In this document: in pieces, positions 8,704 through 10,479 of the stretch
Position numbering within the stretch: the first letter of the stretch is position 1
Layout: every line of letters starts with the position of its first letter
Source: Merdiplasma sp045118075
Lineage (GTDB): Bacteria > Bacillota > Clostridia > Lachnospirales > Lachnospiraceae
Assembly (NCBI GenBank): GCA_045118075.1
Contig: JBGUOI010000247.1
Coordinates: 1 to 10,479, forward strand
Length of the DNA stretch: 10,479 nt
Direction: 5' to 3'
The notes under the pieces: generated by a model
Database searches by the model: none
What the model was told of the DNA's origin: nothing
Seen by the model: the letters and a program-made list of their open reading frames with translations, nothing else
Position numbers and translations under genes: made by a program

Positions 8704-10083
8704 ATGACACCTGATTATGAGAAGATCAAAGCGGCCGCTTTGGGATACCGCGATGACATGGTGCGCTTCTTAAGAGAAATGATCTCACATCCGAGCGAGA
8801 GCTGCGAGGAGAAGGAGGTCGCCGAGTGCATCCGCAATGAGATGGAAAAACTCGGGTTTGACGATGTCGGATTTGACGGCCTGGGCAACGTGATCGGCTG
8901 GCTCGGCGAGGGTGATAAGATCATCGCCATCGACTCCCATATCGACACGGTGGGGATCGGCAACCGGGACAACTGGGAGGCGGATCCCTACGAAGGCTAT
9001 GAGACGGACACGATCATCTACGGGCGCGGCGGCTCCGACCAGGAAGGCGGTATGGCCAGCGCCGTGTACGGAGCGAAGATCATGAAGGATCTTAACCTGA
9101 TCCCGGAGGGCTACAGGCTGATGATCGTCGGTTCCGTCCAGGAGGAAGATTGCGACGGCATGTGCTGGCAGTACATCGTCAACAAGAGCGGCATCCGTCC
9201 GGAATTCGTGATCTCCACCGAGCCGACGGACGGCGGCATTTACCGCGGCCACCGCGGACGCATGGAGATCCGCGTGGATGTAAAGGGCGTCTCCTGCCAC
9301 GGCAGTGCGCCGGAGCGCGGTGAGAACGCCATCTACAAGATGGCGGACATCATTGAGGATGTGCGCGCGCTCAACAACAACGGATGCGGCGACCAGACCA
9401 TGTTCCCTGGACTGGTCAAGATGCTGGATCCCAAATACAACCCGGATCACTATGAGGATGCCCGTTTCCTGGGCAGGGGAACCTGCACGGTCTCCCAGAT
9501 CTTCTACACCTCCCCGAGCCGCTGCGCGGTGGCGGATTCTTGCGCGATCTCCATTGACCGCAGGATGACGGCCGGCGAGACCTGGGACAGCTGCCTGGAG
9601 GAGATCCGGAATCTTCCCGCGGTCAAACGGTACGGGGATGACGTCAAGGTCTCCATGTACATGTATGACCGTCCGTCCTGGACGGGCGAGGTCTATGAGA
9701 CCGAGTGCTACTTCCCCACCTGGATCAACAAGGAGAGCGCTGCCCATGTGAAGGCACTGACCGATGCCCACAAGGCCCTGTTCGGGGATGAGCGGATCGG
9801 GGATGAGAGCGCTATGAGCACCAGGAGAGGAAGACCTCTCACGGATAAATGGACCTTCTCTACGAACGGCGTGGCGATCCAGGGAAGATACCAGATCCCC
9901 TGTGTCGGCTTCGGACCCGGCGCCGAGAGCCAGGCTCACGCTCCGAACGAGATTACCTGGAAGCAGGATCTCGTTACCTGCGCAGCTATGTATGTGGCGG
10001 CGATCAATCTGTATCCGACGGAAGAAAAGACCGGCGACGTTGCGCAGTTCCGCGCAGGCAAAACCGACAATAACATTTTATGA
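8704..10083 (+). CDS. ygeY: YgeY: M20/DapE-family metallohydrolase
   Basis: A 459-residue zinc-type deacylase/amidohydrolase with the complete M20 metal set: H79 and D81 (DSHIDTVG), D112 (GGSDQEGG), E147-E148 (QEEDCDG), E173 (STEPTD) and H412 (HAPNE). The lid/dimerisation domain lies in the middle. Signature stretches PSESC, RGRMEIR, CHGSAPERG and SPSRCAVADSC match E. coli YgeY closely. It is longer than the E. coli protein (about 403 from memory). There is extra sequence at about 224-251 and 362-379, and a C-terminal tail after about residue 438. The start at 8704 follows a GGATGG-like site 9 nt upstream; an ATG at 8691 is out of frame. The gap after the upstream hydroxylase gene is 21 bp. 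In this pathway it probably cleaves an amide or ureido bond in a ring-opened purine product; older names are 'selenium metabolism hydrolase' or 'ArgE/DapE-like'. Its stop codon is formed at the edge of the inserted element described at 10082-10262. Confidence 0.93.
   Translation: MTPDYEKIKAAALGYRDDMVRFLREMISHPSESCEEKEVAECIRNEMEKLGFDDVGFDGLGNVIGWLGEGDKIIAIDSHIDTVGIGNRDNWEADPYEGYETDTIIYGRGGSDQEGGMASAVYGAKIMKDLNLIPEGYRLMIVGSVQEEDCDGMCWQYIVNKSGIRPEFVISTEPTDGGIYRGHRGRMEIRVDVKGVSCHGSAPERGENAIYKMADIIEDVRALNNNGCGDQTMFPGLVKMLDPKYNPDHYEDARFLGRGTCTVSQIFYTSPSRCAVADSCAISIDRRMTAGETWDSCLEEIRNLPAVKRYGDDVKVSMYMYDRPSWTGEVYETECYFPTWINKESAAHVKALTDAHKALFGDERIGDESAMSTRRGRPLTDKWTFSTNGVAIQGRYQIPCVGFGPGAESQAHAPNEITWKQDLVTCAAMYVAAINLYPTEEKTGDVAQFRAGKTDNNIL
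10074..10081 (+). repeat. Left copy of 8-bp direct repeat CATTTTAT (probable target duplication)
   Basis: This perfect copy of the repeat at 10263-10270 covers the last codons of ygeY. The final base is also the T of the TGA stop. An exact AT-rich octamer at both edges of a structured block in otherwise GC-rich DNA is unlikely by chance. Confidence 0.6.
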
Positions 10084-10086
10084 TTA

Positions 10087-10101
10087 CAGCGCCAAAAAGT
10101 C
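10087..10101 (+). repeat. Left imperfect terminal inverted repeat
   Basis: CAGCGCCAAAAAGTC here pairs with the reverse complement of 10245-10260 (CAGCTCGTCAAAAGTC). The shared parts are CAGC at the outside and CAAAA(A)GTC at the inside, with small length differences between them. Confidence 0.55.
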
Positions 10102-10149
10102 TTTCCCCACTTCGTGCTGGCACGAAAGTGGGGACAAGACCTTAGGCGC
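10089..10149 (+). other. Stem-loop 1 of the intergenic element
   Basis: The core stem pairs 10099-10116 with 10121-10140: GTCTT/AAGAC, TCCCCAC/GTGGGGA, TT/AA and CGTG/CACG. That is 18 base pairs interrupted by two single-base bulges, capped by the loop CTGG. An outer helix GCGCC (10089-10093) with GGCGC (10145-10149) can close it across an A-rich internal loop. No T-run follows, so it is not a standard intrinsic terminator. Confidence 0.75.
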
Positions 10150-10151
10150 GC

Positions 10152-10204
10152 CTCTACATGAGCAAAAAAGTGGCGCGTAAGCACCACGATTTGCGAATGT
10201 AGAG
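10152..10204 (+). other. Stem-loop 2 with tandem G-A mismatches and a GTAA loop
   Basis: CTCTACAT (10152-10159) pairs with ATGTAGAG (10197-10204). A GA/GA internal loop follows (160-161 and 195-196 of the 10,000s). GCAAA (10162-10166) then pairs with TTTGC (10190-10194). After an AAA/GA asymmetric loop, GTGGCGC (10170-10176) pairs with GCACCAC (10181-10187) with one C-A mismatch, closed by GTAA, a GNRA-type tetraloop. The regular layout looks like a folded RNA rather than a chance palindrome. Confidence 0.7.
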
Positions 10205-10206
10205 CA

Positions 10207-10238
10207 GGATTGTGGGAGCGCGAAGCGCGGAACAATCC
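10207..10238 (+). other. Stem-loop 3 of the intergenic element
   Basis: GGATTGT (10207-10213) pairs with ACAATCC (10232-10238), 7 of 7. A purine-rich internal loop (GGGA opposite GGA) separates it from the inner stem GCGC (10218-10221) with GCGC (10225-10228) and loop GAA. A short TTTT lies 9 nt after the stem, so termination activity is at most weak. Confidence 0.7.
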
Positions 10239-10244
10239 GTAATC

Positions 10245-10260
10245 GACTTTTGACGAGCTG
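10245..10260 (-). repeat. Right imperfect terminal inverted repeat
   Basis: GACTTTTGACGAGCTG on the + strand is the inverted partner of 10087-10101. It contains TTGACG (10250-10255), a good match to a -35 hexamer. Confidence 0.55.
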
Positions 10261-10279
10261 ATCATTTTATAAAGATCAT
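10250..10279 (+). promoter_or_regulatory. Candidate hybrid promoter for ygeW
   Basis: TTGACG (10250-10255, 5 of 6 to the -35 consensus) lies 18 bp before GATCAT (10274-10279, 4 of 6 to TATAAT). The -35 lies in the inserted element and the -10 in the flanking operon DNA. Transcription would begin shortly before the ribosome binding site at 10291. The weak -10 keeps confidence low. Confidence 0.3.
10263..10270 (+). repeat. Right copy of 8-bp direct repeat CATTTTAT (probable target duplication)
   Basis: Identical to 10074-10081. It is followed directly by AAAGATCAT, so joining the left copy to this flank recreates a TAA stop for ygeY. Confidence 0.6.
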
Positions 10280-10290
10280 AAAAACGATAA

Positions 10291-10297
10291 AGGGAGG
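10291..10297 (+). promoter_or_regulatory. Ribosome binding site of ygeW
   Basis: AGGGAGG ends 5 nt before the ATG at 10303. It fixes the start of a gene for which only the first 59 codons are available. Confidence 0.8.
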
Positions 10298-10302
10298 TTT
10301 AT

Positions 10303-10479
10303 ATGGACGCAAAGCTCAAGGAGTATATCGACAGGCTGAATAAACTCAATTTCAAGGAAATGTATGAAAATGACTTCTTCCTTACCTGGGAGAAGACGGA
10401 TGACGAAATCAAAGCGGTTTTCACAGTCGCTGACGCGCTCCGCTACATGCGCGAGAATAATATTTCCACAAAGGTATTC
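10303..10479 (+). CDS. ygeW: YgeW: knotted carbamoyltransferase, N-terminal 59 codons only
   Basis: The frame is open from ATG 10303 to the window end and continues beyond it. The peptide contains NDFFLTWEKTDDEIKAV, then VADALRYMRENN and ISTKVF. This corresponds almost position by position to the start of E. coli YgeW (KDFLLTWEQTPDELKQV and ENISTKVF). The family is a knotted transcarbamylase related to aspartate and ornithine carbamoyltransferases. The carbamoyl-phosphate loop (STRTR-like) would come just after the window. In catabolic clusters such an enzyme probably works in the phosphorolytic direction, releasing carbamoyl phosphate from a ureido compound for ATP synthesis; that role is inferred. 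It sits next to ygeY, as in other ygeWY-containing clusters, but here it is set apart by the 181-bp element. Its codon use is slightly more AT-rich than the genes upstream, though the fragment is too short to read much into that. Confidence 0.88.
   Translation, partial: MDAKLKEYIDRLNKLNFKEMYENDFFLTWEKTDDEIKAVFTVADALRYMRENNISTKVF

Larger units (their letters stand above)
10082..10262 (+). mobile_element. Small non-autonomous (MITE-like) insertion between ygeY and ygeW
   Basis: A block of about 181 bp with no convincing ORF. It is bounded by imperfect terminal inverted repeats, packed with three stem-loops, and flanked by the perfect 8-bp direct repeat CATTTTAT. Its outermost bases are GATTACAGC on the left and GCTGAT on the right. 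Deleting the block plus one repeat copy joins base 10081 to 10271. That turns the ygeY end from ATT-TTA-TGA into ATT-TTA-TAA, leaving the protein unchanged and the gap to ygeW at 30 bp, in line with the other gaps here. What is seen: repeats, hairpins and a clean empty site. What is inferred: transposition by a transposase encoded elsewhere. The ends do not match any insertion-sequence family I can name. It could instead be a conserved structured RNA or REP-like intergenic repeat. Confidence 0.6.

Noticed and set aside
8785..9939. A 384-codon antisense open frame opposite ygeY
   Set aside because: It mirrors a strongly conserved YgeY coding frame. Its translation is low-complexity, His/Asp/Val-rich, and matches no family I know. 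Long antisense frames are expected in GC-rich genes.
10099..10143. Stem-loop 1 as a rho-independent terminator for the ade-ygeY operon
   Set aside because: The stem is long enough, but it is followed by CTTAGGCGCG with no T-run, and the same coding strand continues into ygeW, which belongs to the same pathway.
10145..10152. GGCGCGCC palindrome as a regulator operator
   Set aside because: It is better explained as the outer helix of stem-loop 1 running into the start of stem-loop 2. A single 8-bp palindrome is too little evidence for an operator.
9902..10180. A 92-codon plus-strand frame overlapping the ygeY end and stem-loops 1-2
   Set aside because: It is out of frame with the conserved YgeY sequence, lacks a ribosome site and codes through hairpins.
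9936..10265. A 109-codon minus-strand frame across the intergenic element
   Set aside because: It runs out of the ygeY antisense strand through the hairpins. Its sequence only reflects the palindromes and shows no protein family features, so I do not treat it as a transposase or small gene.
1..10479. CRISPR array, tRNA or rRNA genes, phage or toxin-antitoxin modules
   Set aside because: I saw no regularly spaced repeats, no tRNA-like cloverleaf with the conserved T-loop, no rRNA segments, and no phage or toxin-type proteins. Nearly all bases belong to metabolic genes.

Overview
The window holds six co-directional genes on the + strand, with the first and last cut by the window edges. Together they form a recognisable anaerobic purine/urate catabolism cluster of the ssnA-ygfK-xdh-ygeY-ygeW type, which was long annotated as 'selenium metabolism' or 'selenate reductase' genes. 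The DNA is GC-rich by eye. Shine-Dalgarno sites are strong, there is a TTG start, and the gene order with a free-standing adenine deaminase resembles anaerobic, often gut-associated Bacillota (Clostridia). I cannot name the genus from sequence alone.

Layout: adenine deaminase (1-1641, 5' end outside the window); SsnA aminohydrolase (1674-3014); YgfK, a large FMN/FAD/Fe-S oxidoreductase (3056-6064, TTG start); a fused [2Fe-2S]/molybdopterin hydroxylase of the XdhD or Se-dependent xanthine dehydrogenase type (6070-8682); YgeY, an M20/DapE-family metallohydrolase (8704-10083); and the first 59 codons of YgeW, a knotted carbamoyltransferase (10303-10479). The first five genes are separated by only 5 to 41 bp and look like one operon. 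Beyond ribosome binding sites, those short gaps hold nothing I can recognise.

The one larger gap (10084-10302) is the most unusual stretch. It contains three elaborate stem-loops bounded by imperfect terminal inverted repeats (10087-10101 and 10245-10260), and the whole block is flanked by a perfect 8-bp direct repeat, CATTTTAT (10074-10081 and 10263-10270). Removing the block plus one repeat copy restores a TAA stop at exactly the same ygeY codon and leaves a 30-bp gap to ygeW, typical of this operon. I read it as a small non-autonomous, MITE-like element inserted at the ygeY stop codon. It may also supply a -35 hexamer for a hybrid promoter in front of ygeW.

How the genes may work together (inference from families): Ade and SsnA deaminate amino-purines or related rings. 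The Mo-hydroxylase interconverts oxidised purines. YgfK, which carries the modules of dihydropyrimidine dehydrogenase in a different order, is well suited to move electrons to or from NAD(P)H and perhaps to reduce a purine ring. YgeY and YgeW would process the opened-ring amide/ureido products towards ammonia and carbamoyl phosphate. No FAD-binding XdhB/XdhC-type subunit gene, YgeX, HyuA or selenium-cofactor gene lies inside the window.
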